From assembly GCA_019648995.1 (NCBI GenBank), contig BLXT01005153.1, forward strand, positions 1,099,636 to 1,126,859: a stretch of DNA of 27,224 nucleotides, given 5' to 3'. The notes under the pieces are model-generated. The model was given only the letters and a program-made list of their open reading frames with translations. It searched no databases and was not told the DNA's origin. The stretch's first letter is position 1. Every line of letters starts with the position of its first letter. Source of the stretch: Plakobranchus ocellatus. Taxonomy: Eukaryota; Mollusca; Gastropoda; Plakobranchidae. A program made the translations under genes and the position numbers. Shown here piece after piece: positions 1-11,957 of this stretch.

Positions 1-262
1 TATGAAAATATATTGATAAATTAAATTTAAAAAAAAAATAAAATAAATAAATACATGAGGGAATTATATATTATGAATATTCGCTAAAATAGAAGGTAAC
101 AGTAATGGAAATCGATACACTTTGGCAGATTCTTTTGTAGTGCCTTGTCTGTATCATGTTCCTCCATTCAAACCCTTTTTTCAGTTAACCTCATGAAGCT
201 GTTGTTACTATCATTACCTATTGCCTATGACTTAAGCTGCAATAAAAGTTGTTCTGTGTCTA

Positions 263-287
263 TCTCTCTCTCTCTCTCTCTCTCTCT
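263..287. repeat. (TC)n microsatellite
   Basis: About 12 uninterrupted TC units on the plus strand. The Leu/Ser-repeat open frame crossing it is a by-product of the dinucleotide repeat. Confidence -1.
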
Positions 288-1916
288 TTTCCCTATCTCT
301 TTCTTTATCTTCTCCCTCTCTCTAAAGGGTACTATGATTATACTCGCGAAGATGAGGCTGTATGAGAGCTTGATAAACAATCAGTGACCTGTCACTGTTT
401 GCGAGACTACCAATAATTGTTTATGTGTTAACTAGACACCTAGCTTTACAATCGCCATGCTCAAAAGTTCGGGGTTCCAAGGGCAACAACACCCAGCCTG
501 CCATCGAATCCATACTCACCTGTACGAGCGGTGCCCCGCGTCCCCGAGAGCATACAAAATGAAAATCCCATACCGCAATGTAAAACTCTGTATGTGTCAG
601 AGTCAGCATCAAATAACACCAGTTTTCTCCTAACAATTTTATCTTTTTCTTGAGAAATCGGAATGCAAAACTTGATTGATTCAAATATAGATCAGACTAT
701 TTCTGCCATATGATGCAAACTTTTAAATAAGACAAAAATTGTCATGAACCGCCAGGAAATAACTTTTTTACATTCAAAACTTATAGAAATGTTTTGGCCA
801 AAATCCTTTACCAAAAGCAATTGTATCTGCAGGTATGAAGAGCGGCAAACTCGATATTTTATAATATGTAACCCTCTTATGTATCTCAAGGATTGCTCAT
901 GGAATGAAAACAATTGTCAATAATTATCATGCCAACAATTAGCGGTGTTAAATTAGAACGTAATGAGAAAATTAATATGATAAGGAAATAAAGTTGTTTT
1001 TACAAATGGTTTCTGATGATTTATATTGCTTACATTGCCTATTCCTATCTCTCCACGAGCAACGTACATAAAATTGTTTTTCATGCGTTTCTTTGTAAAA
1101 AAAGATTCGTATTTTTAAGACCGCGGATTCCATATCGCTAAAAGGATTGCATCAAGTGATCCCCTGGCCATGGTTTGATTTTTTTTTTTTTTGTTTTGTT
1201 TTGGCTTAGGTATCAGTTTTATGCAACATTGCAATAAAGATTTTATCGTAGCTTTTCTATGATGATATACATTTAGATTTACTGCGTTTCTATACACAAC
1301 TGTTCATTGACGATGTTAATTTACAAGCTGGATCTGCTGTTACAGAATGAGATACAAACTGATTCGTATTGTCTGTTATAACACCATGACCCATAAAATT
1401 GTTGAGTTTTTTTTTTTTCATTTTACCCATTGGTAATTAATTTAGTTTTATTATTGTTCTTTGCGCATTCTGAATTGGAGGAGAAAATGTTTGCAATTAT
1501 CTTTTAGAATTATCATTCAGTATGTCAGGCCCGTGTTCTATAATGATTCAATATCGTTTGGCCGAAACGTACTGTTGAAGCATTTTAGTTTAGGCATAGA
1601 GATACATGTGTGTAAAGAAAGTATAGCCTAATGGTTTCAGTCGCAGTAAGTTTTTTAACATCTAATGAGATGAAGATTCAAAGCAGCGTTTAATCAGACA
1701 GCTTTTAATTTTTCTCCTCTTTTTTTCTTACAGAAAAGAGGCGTGTTTTTCCATCATTTTTGAACTAATGCGCTTGTCTGTGATCTCATAGAAGAAAAGA
1801 TCGATACACAAAGAATTCGTTGGGGTTTTCCTTTCTATAAAATATTGGATTATTCGTATGATGCGTGAATCTCTTCGAAAAGAGAAAAGAAGATCGTATG
1901 AATTAAAGAATGAAAG

Positions 1917-1977
1917 GTGGAAAAGGGGAGAAAGAGAAAGATAGAAAGAGGGAGAAGAGAAAGAAAGAAATAGATAA

Positions 1978-2036
<59 letters not shown>
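1917..2036. repeat. (GA)n microsatellite with purine-rich shoulder
   Basis: A perfect (GA)n tract of about 27 units at 1982-2036 is preceded by about 65 bases of imperfect purine-only sequence, consistent with decay of a once longer tract. Confidence -1.
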
Positions 2037-2039
<3 letters not shown>

Positions 2040-3439
2040 TGAGCGCAATGTGATAAAAAACTGGTCAGAAAAACAGGCTGAAGATAGAGAGGATGAATAA
2101 AGAAATATGAGTGATAAAAATTATCTCTCTAGGTATGGATGATTTCTCTAAATTTTATATAATTTTGTGACCTACTTATCAATTCAATCCATTGAAAGAT
2201 TGCATCATATCAGAACAGCCCACTATACAGAAACTTATTTCATTTGTCGCAATGAGAAGTTCAATAAGCTAATATTTTCACCAAAGATGGAGACTCCAAA
2301 CCACAAAGTCCACATCACCACGAGATGTATTCTACACATGTAAACTGAAAAGGGCCCGTTATTCTTTGAAATTAAAAAGTTTTGCTGATAAAAAGAAAAA
2401 GTGGGCACATTGATGAAGCAAATGAGTCATTCAAGCCTCTATCGCGATGTCTTTACCAAGCAGAATGTTGCGAAGATTGCAAATGTTACTCTGCAAACAA
2501 AGACCTATTATCAAAGAAACCGTCAAAGGAACTACCAGCTTAGACTGTTTTTAGCCTTCACTTGAACATGCCATGCTTGTCGACGCCTAGACGTCAGGAA
2601 ACAAAATTATATCGCAGTGTTTGACTCAATTCATCTCCACATTTAACTTTAAAAACATGCATTACTTTTGAAAAAGGTTTTCAAAAATGCACCTGTGAAT
2701 CTGTTCGGAAGCGATTTCTTTCGAAATGCAATCTCATTGGATTGCCATAGCCATTGCTGCAGCAGACAGTTTTGGGGATCAGATTCTTTCTCACCGTCCT
2801 TATTCCCCTGGCTCAACCCCGTCAGTCTTTTTCTTGTTTCCTGATTTGAAGAGACTATCAAACAAGTACGATGGGCTGGTGAAACAGACGAAGCCTGGTT
2901 TTTAGTCAAATACAAGGATTTTTACTTTCAAAGACTTTTCAAAGATGTTACTCCATGTAGAAATCATGCAAAATTTGAGGAATAACCATATTTTCCGTAC
3001 TAGGTCATTTATGTTTTAATCACCCTTGGCAAAACTAAAAGACTGCTTTTATTGTACCATGTAGCTACTGTTTTTTTCATACTAAGCTGATTATGGAGAA
3101 TATTTGACTTTATAAGATACTTAAATTTGATGAACCAAAACCTTCCGAGTCCATTTCCGTCACAGCTTTTTAAAGAAATTCTGAGAGTACAGGTACATGT
3201 ACTTAAAAAAATTTGAATGCAAGAGTCATCATAGCCTATGCTTTATTAGGTAGAGAATTTAACACGCCGGTATCCAATCATTAATATTAAAACCACATTC
3301 AAATTAAGTTATGCCAGTGCTTAATGTTTATCTCGTTAAGATGCAAAAACAATTTTTCAAATTCTCTCTGTTCAAGATAATTAATTACTGCTGGAATCTT
3401 TTGTATTATTCGTGTATTTTCTCGGAATGTTTTTTTGTA

Positions 3440-3525
3440 CTTTTTTGATGGGATATTTTATTTTTAATTGTGCATATAGCCCGTCAACAAGGTGATCTCA
3501 AGCTTTCAGGCAGAGATAATGTTTT
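3440..3525 (-). repeat. SINE fragment (copy A, 3' body)
   Basis: The minus strand carries the body shared with the other copies (CTTGAGATCACC, then TTGACGGGCTATATGCAC) followed by an A-rich tail. The tRNA-like head is missing or too decayed to see. Identified by similarity to the copy at 4014-4168. Confidence -1.
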
Positions 3526-4013
3526 GCAGTATTTAAGCTTGTGATACGAATTAAAGAGCCGACTCTGCAACAAAACAATTTCTGCCTACCCTTTTGCCTG
3601 TTAACATAAATTACTTTGCAGGCCTAACTATTCTTTGTGTATCGGTTATGCAAGGCTGAAGGTTGAGACCCAAATACTTTTTGATGAGCGCAGTAGCTAG
3701 GTAATGCACCGTTTTTTCTTTCGCTTACCTATACTATAAAAATTTTTGTGATTTGGAATCACACATGGAGAATACAAGCATTGTTGAGGCCAAAACATGT
3801 TTCATTTAGGCTACCATCAGCGGAAACTGCGGCTGGCCGGTAACGCCGCATCTTATGGCGACACCTAAATTTTTGTTCCTCTAAGCATTTTTGTTCACTT
3901 TTTAAATAATTTCACATCATTTTTCTTTTTTTGGGAGGGGATTTTTATCGGCAATGCACCTAAAATAGGTTTTACAGTGAGGAGGTCGATATAAAACAAC
4001 ATCGCAGAAGGGT

Positions 4014-4168
4014 GAGTGAGTTTTTGTATACAGCCAGTCCACAACAAGGTGATCTCAGGCTTTCAGGCCCTCCGTCAGGCCAGGGCGCTGGTAGCGGGGC
4101 TCGAACCCGCGACAGAAGGGTCCCTGCAGATCTCAGGGCGGACTTGCAAGCTACTGCTACCGACGCCC
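4014..4168 (-). mobile_element. tRNA-derived SINE with target-site duplication (copy B)
   Basis: The best-preserved copy. On the minus strand it starts with a tRNA-like head holding an A-box-like segment (GGTAGCAGTAGC) and B box GGTTCGAGCCC (4107-4097). A body follows (CCTGAGATCACCTTGTTG, then TGGACTGGCTG) and an A-rich 3' end. It is flanked by a 14-base direct repeat with one mismatch (4000-4013 and 4169-4182, CATCGCAGAAGRGT), the mark of LINE-assisted retroposition. It is about 155 bp long and does not code for protein. Confidence -1.
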
Positions 4169-5694
4169 CATCGCAGAAGAGTATGAAGTAATCTGCAGGT
4201 CAAATAAATCTCAACTCTTCTGGAAATCAGTTGAAGATGAAATTTTAAGTCGGTGCAAAATTGCCTACTTCGTGCATTTGGCTCCTGCAACAGTAAAGAT
4301 GCAAAAAAAAAAAAAAGGTTTGTGTGTGTGTGCGCGTTACAATTTGCTGCTTTCTTCTCAAAGATACTGCTTTTCTGAGGAAACCATTAACCTCTGCTTG
4401 TTTCTATGACAAATTCTACTCAAGTTTTTCTTTATCAACCTTTTGTTTACTTCACCCCGATGCATGCTTTTGTTCACCTTGCTTTATACCAAACTACATT
4501 TTATTGCATTTACCTTTGTTTTTATTTTCTTTCCTTTTGTTTAGTAAAATTTGGCTTTGTGAAATTTTGTATTTGTTGTGTTTTTTTGTGGCATTTCTTT
4601 TATTTCTCCGTGAGTGTGGACTTCTTTTATTTCAAAATGTAATCATCTGGGAATACCCTGTAAAATGAGCTGTAGGTGTGAACGCCAAAGATCGTGAACG
4701 ACTTGCAATGCACAGAAAAGTATTTCAAAATTTTGATGTGCAGTCGATGTTTTAGTCGCGTCCTTTCCTCAATTTTTGCTTCATTCGAATTTCATATTTA
4801 AAAACGAAGTTAATTTATACCGAGGCAAATAAAAACTAAGTGAGATCTTAGGGTTTGAATTAGGGCTGATATAAATGCCTTCTAACTCAAATTTTCTTTT
4901 TGATACATTGTACTGTTGAAAAAGTTCATTCTGCAGCCCCACTTTCCTGGCTTACACGATCACTACTTCCATCTCTAAAAGCTTTTGACTTTTGCGAAAA
5001 TCTTGATGTTTTACAAAATAACCTTTAGTAAAAAGTCATCGAGAGAAAGGAGGGGGGGGGTTCTGATACGATTAAAATATCAGTTAATAATCAGAAAGTT
5101 CTGAAACTATAATAAACTTGTACAGTTTATCAAGTATCTCTTATAACCTTAGAAAAGTTAATCCTAATATATCAATCATTACTGATGCCTTTTTCGCAAT
5201 AGTGAAGTTTAACAAAAATATATTGTGCTAACATAACTAAAAGCTGTTTTCATTTCTTCCAAACAAGATATTGGTTGAATTTAATTCAATAGTAAACATT
5301 AAAAAGAATAAATAGAGCTATCTTTGAGCAATACAATCGATAACAAATTACTTTTGTACATATAAAACAGTTAAAACAATATGCAGACCAATACATGAAT
5401 TAATTTCTAACCCTGCACAAGACAATCAAAACTGAAAAAGAACGCGGATTAATTTGATCATGCTGTCAATGAGGAATTATGATCAACAGATACCAGACCA
5501 TTAAAAGAAAAAAAAATGTAAGAGGAGGAACAAAAAGAGTACAAATCTTGTACATAAAAGCACCCTTGAACACAATGTTGCCAAATACATTCAGATTACA
5601 CAACAATCCTAACAAAGTATCCAGAAACACACTAGGTCTGAATAGACAAGCATGGTTTCTTTGAGAACTACTTCCATCTATGGAAACGATTATT

Positions 5695-5787
5695 AACCAA
5701 TTCTTAATAATGCAAAAAAGAAAAAATGGAAAAGAATATGGTTCGTTTTTTTTTTTTTTTTTGTTTTTGCATTATTAAGAACTGGTT
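5695..5787. repeat. Inverted repeat just past the poly(A) site
   Basis: Arms at 5695-5718 and 5764-5787 are 24 bases each with one mismatch. The A-rich and T-rich flanks of the loop would lengthen the stem to about 35 pairs. It may be a tiny MITE-like palindrome or a transcript hairpin in the termination zone. Confidence -1.
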
Positions 5788-5948
5788 GAAAGTAAGATTA
5801 TATTTACAGAGAAGAGCTTCAATTCTGCATTACATATGAATAATGTCATTTGAGACATTCTTTTCATTAGCACTTATGAATTCCGCAAATCGAAAACGTT
5901 ATTAACGCAAACTATCTTTTTCAGACAACACAACACAGTAAAACAATA

Positions 5949-5954
5949 TTTATT
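5949..5954 (-). promoter_or_regulatory. Poly(A) signal AATAAA for the SOHLH-like gene
   Basis: AATAAA on the minus strand begins 27 bases past the stop codon. A GU-rich stretch (minus strand of 5923-5938) follows at the expected distance of a downstream element. This implies a very short 3' UTR of roughly 45-55 bases if used. Other A-rich sites lie further on, so longer 3' ends are possible. Confidence -1.
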
Positions 5955-5980
5955 TACACCCCCACCAACTGCTGTTATTG

Positions 5981-6474
5981 TTATTGGTGTTGAGGCTGCT
6001 GCTGCTGCTGTTGATGAGCATTTCCAATGGTTGTTTCAGCCAAACTAAACCTATCTGATTCACTAGAAACAGATAAGCGTTCGTACCTACGCCCGAGGTT
6101 AAAATTTGTAATTCTTGCCGAATTATTTGAGGCCATCGGCAGCACCACGTTTGGGTTGACATATTCGTTAGTGGCACCGTTTGTGACGAAATTATTTCCA
6201 TTGCTCGTGTCGTGTAATGAAGGGTAGTAGTAGTAAGATGTATCGAAGTACATACTATTTACCGAAGCCACCATTTCTCCACCCTCAGGGGAAACGCCCG
6301 GAAAACGAGCATTGTTTAGATATGAGCGTGTCTGATGAGGAAAAACGTCAGGACCTGACACGTGACCAGTTGAGAACATCCTATTGGCAGATATATCGCC
6401 CTCTGTGAACATATGAGGAAACTGAATGCTAGGGAAGCGGTGTGCCTGGTTTGAGGTGTTGTCAAAGATGGACT
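5981..6474 (-). CDS. SOHLH2: SOHLH-like exon 13: C-terminal exon with Tyr cluster and polyGln (886-1048)
   Basis: The acceptor is a long T tract ending TTGTAACAG, phase 1, and the frame runs to TAA at 5983-5981. The 163 residues include a Phe/Pro/His-rich part (SIQFPHMFTEGD), a Tyr cluster (TSYYYYPSLHDTS), an Asn-rich segment and RRYERLSVSSESDRFS. It ends in six consecutive Gln followed by PQHQ. The composition suggests a disordered, possibly activating tail. The Gln run is a CAG tract at 5996-6013, so its length may vary between individuals. Confidence -1.
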
Positions 6475-9400
6475 CTGTTACAAAAAAAAAAAAAAATACT
6501 AAAAAATGAAAAATACGAAAAATAAACCATAGCAATATGGACATAACAGAGGTTCCTATTCTGAACACAGTGAATGATCCTTCACTTTATTTTTTGCTTT
6601 GTCTAAAACCTTTTTCAAATTTACATACATCCTCTATCTCCCCACATTTTTCAGTACGCCCCACTACCTTTTTATCTCCCAGCCTACGCCCTTAGCAACA
6701 AACATCCTATCTCTTTAACTCAGTACACGCACACATAATTATGACTGCGCGCATCACGCAATATCATTTTTAGCAGGTAAGCATAAATCTATTTTTTAAC
6801 AGTCGCAATGCCTAGAAAGCTACTCAAAAAATGAAAATTTTAAATCATTTATGAAAGATAAGCATCTCTGTTTTACTCATTCAATTACTGTTTCTCTTAA
6901 TTTACGTTCTTCAAAGAAATTCGAAGATAAATCTTTATCTGATTTCCCTAAATGGTTTTCAATTTCTTTCATTATTTTTTTTACGATAATTTAACAATCA
7001 ATTTTAAAAATATCTACTTAGGCCAGAAAGAGTTCAATTTAGTCAGTTTGATGCCAAATCTATGTTGGCATGGAATCAGAATGCGCTTAAGGTAAGCTGG
7101 AGCCCTGAAAGTGAGATAACTGATCGTCTTTCAGTGAGAATGTTACACTGATTCAAACTTTGGTTATTGCATTTCTAACTGATTAAAAAGGCTGTAAAGT
7201 TGCGCTCTACATGCAAAACTATTTGATCACGTTTTTAAATTATCAATGGCATGACAGGGCGCAAAGTCTCTTCACATGAGAATTAAATCATTTTTCAATC
7301 ATCTTCAATAGTGCCAAATTACCTTTTTTAGTTTTGAGTGGTGCAATAGCACCAGATGGAAGATATACAACAGGTGTCTGGATGTCTTTGGTTTGGGTAG
7401 CCAATATCATGTGAGGCCTTTTGGGGGTGCTGCTAATCAGGTTGGCGTTGAGAGGCAGCTCTAAAAAGGTCAAAACAAAAACTGCTGTCTAAATGAAACA
7501 ATAAGAGAACCTTTTTTTAAACTACAGGTGCATCAGAGCAATATTTCACGAGTCTCGTCCAGATGGTTTCGAGACAATATTGCTACCTGTCGTGATGTAA
7601 TTAAACCAATTTCCATCTGAATTATTATGTTCCAATTTTTATGATATATTTGCAAGTACCAAACTAACTTGTCTATGATATTGACAATCTTCGTTAGCCA
7701 AAAAATCATTGATTTATACCATTTAACCCTGAGCATGGCCAAGCATTTAGTACAATAAAACAGAATACTTTTTCAAGCCTGTAATAGTCTGTGCCATACA
7801 AACATCTCTTGCGTTCAGATTCAAGGAACAAATTAACAAGTTTACCTCGTTTAGGGAAGGATTTTCCCGCTGCGGTAACAATGTCATGATTCTTTGCACC
7901 ACTGTCGATGGTGTTTGCATTGCTATCAGACTTCGGCCTCTGAGAGTGAGCAATGTCAGTGAAAAAGCTCGTTTCTGTTTTAGCTTGCACTGTTGGACTT
8001 TCGGGACAAGCATTCATACTCCTGTCATTCTCTTCTAATGATTTGCAAGCTTCAGATCTTGTAATCACACCAATGCTGCAATTAGCACTCTTGTCATTTT
8101 TACTGTGTTTGCTCTTGTAGCTACTGTTGCTAATGTTGGTATTGATATTATTATCATTGTTTAGGATTTGACCAGAAGTGATTGATGCAGTTGCTCGACT
8201 TTGCATGCTGAGGATCAAAATAAGGGCATTTATATTTAAAGGAAAGTGGCCCTTGCCTTGAAAGAAAAATAGCTTGCAGGAATCAGTCACAAATCAAATA
8301 GACTAATTCTGATCTTTCAACAAGATAATATCGATGTGAGTGAGCAATAGTAAAACCTAAACGAAGATACTAAGCACATTTCGTGATGAAATACATTGAT
8401 TAATGTCTACACTGATAATCAAGATTTTGCAAAAGCTCTGAAAAAAAAAAAGTGAAAGAAAAATATCAAATAACCATTCCTTTCTATAATGCGACTTGCA
8501 TTTAACCTGTATCAGATAAGAGTTGTTTGATTGCTCCATAGAGCCGTCTTTTTTTTTTTAGGTGATCTCAGGTCTTTTGAAACCTTATCTAGTGGCCGTC
8601 GGTGGCGCCTCAAATCTGTGGCACAAAGATTTTTTTTTTCGATTTTGTTGATTACTGCCTTATATCGTATTGAATTAGTGATAAAACACAAAAGGTCAAC
8701 TCTTTTTAATTTGATGAACAATTGCTTAATTTTTAAATAGGTGAGATCAAGAAATTTTTAAGCACCCACGTTGACAATGCTAATTCACTCAAGGAGGAAA
8801 TTGTTAAAGTTTATTTTCGAACTTGCTTAGAAAGGAAGCATCTTAAATTCATGAAATGATACATTTTAAACATTTTCTACATGAAGTTCCACTTGGCAAA
8901 AAACAAGTAAATGTTCTCTTGATTTACACACTACAAGAAAAAAAATCTTAAAATTCATAGAATTGAAAATGCAAAAGTGTACCTGATATGAGCGCAGCTT
9001 AGTAATAACTTCTTAGTAATGAAATTCACCTTTTCCCGGTAATGACAAAGGGTTTGCTGATAGTGTCCACCACTTTGACTTTACTCTTTCCACTGGCACC
9101 CACAGTATCAGTGTAGTGGGTATTCCGCCCATCCAAAGTAGGGAGGTCGGGACTCAGCATCTCTATGACCTGGGGGAAAACAAACAAGAAGCCGATACTT
9201 TCAAATAGGATTCACAAGTACATTTAAGAATGCCCAATACCTCTCGAACATGCAATTGGTCGCTCATTAACATAATGGTATTGAGGACACCAGAGCAATT
9301 TCTTTTTTTGAGATAATCGTCACATTATAATATGTGAACACATATCAAGAATGTAGAATGTCGAAAGACGTTCAATTTCCTCAGTTTATTTAAATGAACA

Positions 9401-11232
9401 AGGCAAAAGGTAGCGTACTTGTTTACTGCGGCCAGTCCAAGCCAGAACACTTATATATTTGTTTTAGATACGAAGGTAATAGCTAAAAAAAAACCGATTG
9501 GAAACCGATAAAGATTTTTCTTCTAGCTTACGCGTTTATGCAATAAATGGCTGGCTAATATCGAGGATTTACGCCCGCCAGTATCAAAAGGATGAAATAA
9601 GGACCATATAGACCGTTATTTTGTTTCTCGATTCATTCCCTCTTTATTCTGTTTTGATTTACATCAAAATGCCGTTTCCGTTTCAATAAATTTAAATTAT
9701 AAAAAAATACTGCATTCTTTTTCATGCCTTAGAACTAGGCGTTCTGGCGGACAATAACCTGGACTAACACTGGGGAGATAGGCTGTAATCTACAGAAGCA
9801 TATAAACAAACAAGCATGCCTTGTCTTTGGCATACAAAGGCGATTGTCTCCCACTTGGGTACATCAATAAAAAAATGGTTTTCTTTTATTTTATCTTACA
9901 CCGATCATCTTGAATTTTTATTTCAGGCGGCCCGCACTGAATAACGATTACCGAAATCAAATAAGCTGCTTAATTTGATGAAAAATTATTTTCATTTAGC
10001 GACTCATACATTAATTTGAAAATCAAAGAAACGGGCGGGAAAAAAAAAGAAAGAAGGGCTTTTAAAAAGGTGTATAAAAATGACGATTTTCATACGACTT
10101 AACTCGCTATATTTGGATTAAAAAAGTAATATTCATGCTACTTTGCTGTAAGACTTCCTATGCTCTGCTTTGATCTCACAAAGAAAAAAAGGGCGCAGCA
10201 TACCAAAACAAATGGGAAAAAGGCTAAGAAAATGAATCGATGTAGCATTTTTAAGAGATAAGCCATGTTGCCTACATTAATGTCAGATAGTTCACAATAT
10301 AGAAAAAGAAATTTACCCTGGTTTGAAATTCAGGAGGTAAAGATGCATTTACAATTTTGAGATAGTCCACTGTCATCTCTAGAATTGATGCCATATCAGT
10401 CTTCCGACCTCGTACATAAGGCAGCAGTTTTCGGAGTTGATCACAGCTATCTTTGATTCGCACCCTACAGGTTAATCATCCGATTAACAAAAAGGTATAA
10501 AGTATCAGTAAGGTTAAGTGGGTTGATCTTGATTCTTAACACAGATATGCAAGAAACTTGTTTTCAATGATGATATTCCGTCAAATATTTTAAAATTAGA
10601 TATAAGACAAAAAAAAAATACATGCCCAACTATAACAAGGAAGTGCGAGTTCTGCAAAGTAACCTTTATTCAATGAATTTGTATTAAAACGATCCAAACT
10701 TAAATAAATCTGTTATGCTAGCATGAAATAACGTTGGCATTGAAAGCGCTGTCATGTAAAAAAAAAAAATAAAAAATGTGTTGACTAAATGCAAGAGTTT
10801 TTAGAATAGTCTTCAAATATCTCAAAGAAAGCATCTTCTGCTCCCGGGGCTAACAAACCTCCTTTGTTTCTCTTTGTTTGCATGCTCAACCTTACACCAC
10901 GCTGGTGAGGACGGCGATTCTGTGATTAGGGGACTGAAATATAAATATTGCAACTTTCGTTAAAAAGAGGACTTAGCAAATCTTCCCATTTATTTGTCAG
11001 ACTTGGCATCAGTTTACTTATGCAATGGCCTCAAGAAATATTAGAAGTGGAACTGAGACCAAAAGAAATAAAATAGAGGAGGAGATCAGAGAAAGATGGT
11101 GAAAGACAGATAAAGAGATAAATAGATAAATATAATATATATAAATATATAGATATAGATATAGATGGATAGATAGATAGATAGATAGGTAGGTAGGTAG
11201 GTAGGTAGGTAGGTAGGTAGATAGATAGATAG

Positions 11233-11272
<40 letters not shown>

Positions 11273-11642
11273 CCGGCAGGTAGGTGGGTATACAGATAGA
11301 TGAGTAAATAGGAAGGTAGATGGGTAGATAGTTTAATTGATTGACTTTTGTTTCATAACGGTTGCAAAAAAGGTGCAAGGTCCTTTTTTCATTTGGCCAT
11401 AAATAATACGCAACTGATTCAATGCACAAATTTATATCAACATCAAAAGCTTAAATTTATTTTCCAAAATTATGGAGCAGAAACAAATTAAGTGAATTAA
11501 ACTAAGCAATTGAACAGACAAGCCCTGGAAAAAATAGTTATTAAAGGGGATATAAAACAAAAACTAAACTTGAAGATAATACAAAACTATAAACCATTAT
11601 AAATAATATTATAGAAAGGAGGAGAAACAGAGAAATAAAGAA

Positions 11643-11684
<42 letters not shown>

Positions 11685-11758
11685 AAAAAGAGAAAGAAAG
11701 GGAAAGAACACAGAGAGAGCAAGAAAGAGAGAGAGAGGGAGAAAGAGAGAGAGGGAGG

Positions 11759-11802
<44 letters not shown>

Positions 11803-11900
11803 AGAAAGGAATGGAAAGAACAGAGAGAGAGAGCGAGAGAGAAAGGGAGTAAAAAAGAGATAGAAAGGGAAAGAACAGAGACAAAGGGGGGGGGGGGGNN

Positions 11901-11957
<57 letters not shown>

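Larger units (their letters stand above)
1..5940. other. Region beyond the gene's 3' end; no gene recognised
   Basis: AT-rich sequence with frequent A and T homopolymers. Open frames here are short and either low-complexity or unrecognised. Contents that can be named are two microsatellites, two SINE copies and one inverted repeat, listed separately. A GC-rich patch at about 440-560 lies in an 87-codon minus-strand open frame that I do not recognise. Confidence -1.

Noticed and set aside
1728-2048. Leu/Ser-repeat open frame
   Set aside because: By-product of the (GA)n microsatellite; the same applies to the Leu/Ser and Ile/Tyr frames at 11031-12078.
4097-4107. Possible true tRNA gene from the B box (also at 21034 and 26300)
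   Set aside because: No complete cloverleaf with a matching acceptor stem; the B boxes sit in SINE heads joined to a shared body and A-rich tail.
4324-4668. 114-codon plus-strand frame rich in Phe and Leu
   Set aside because: T-rich low-complexity DNA gives hydrophobic codons; no domain, and a second frame is open over the same stretch.
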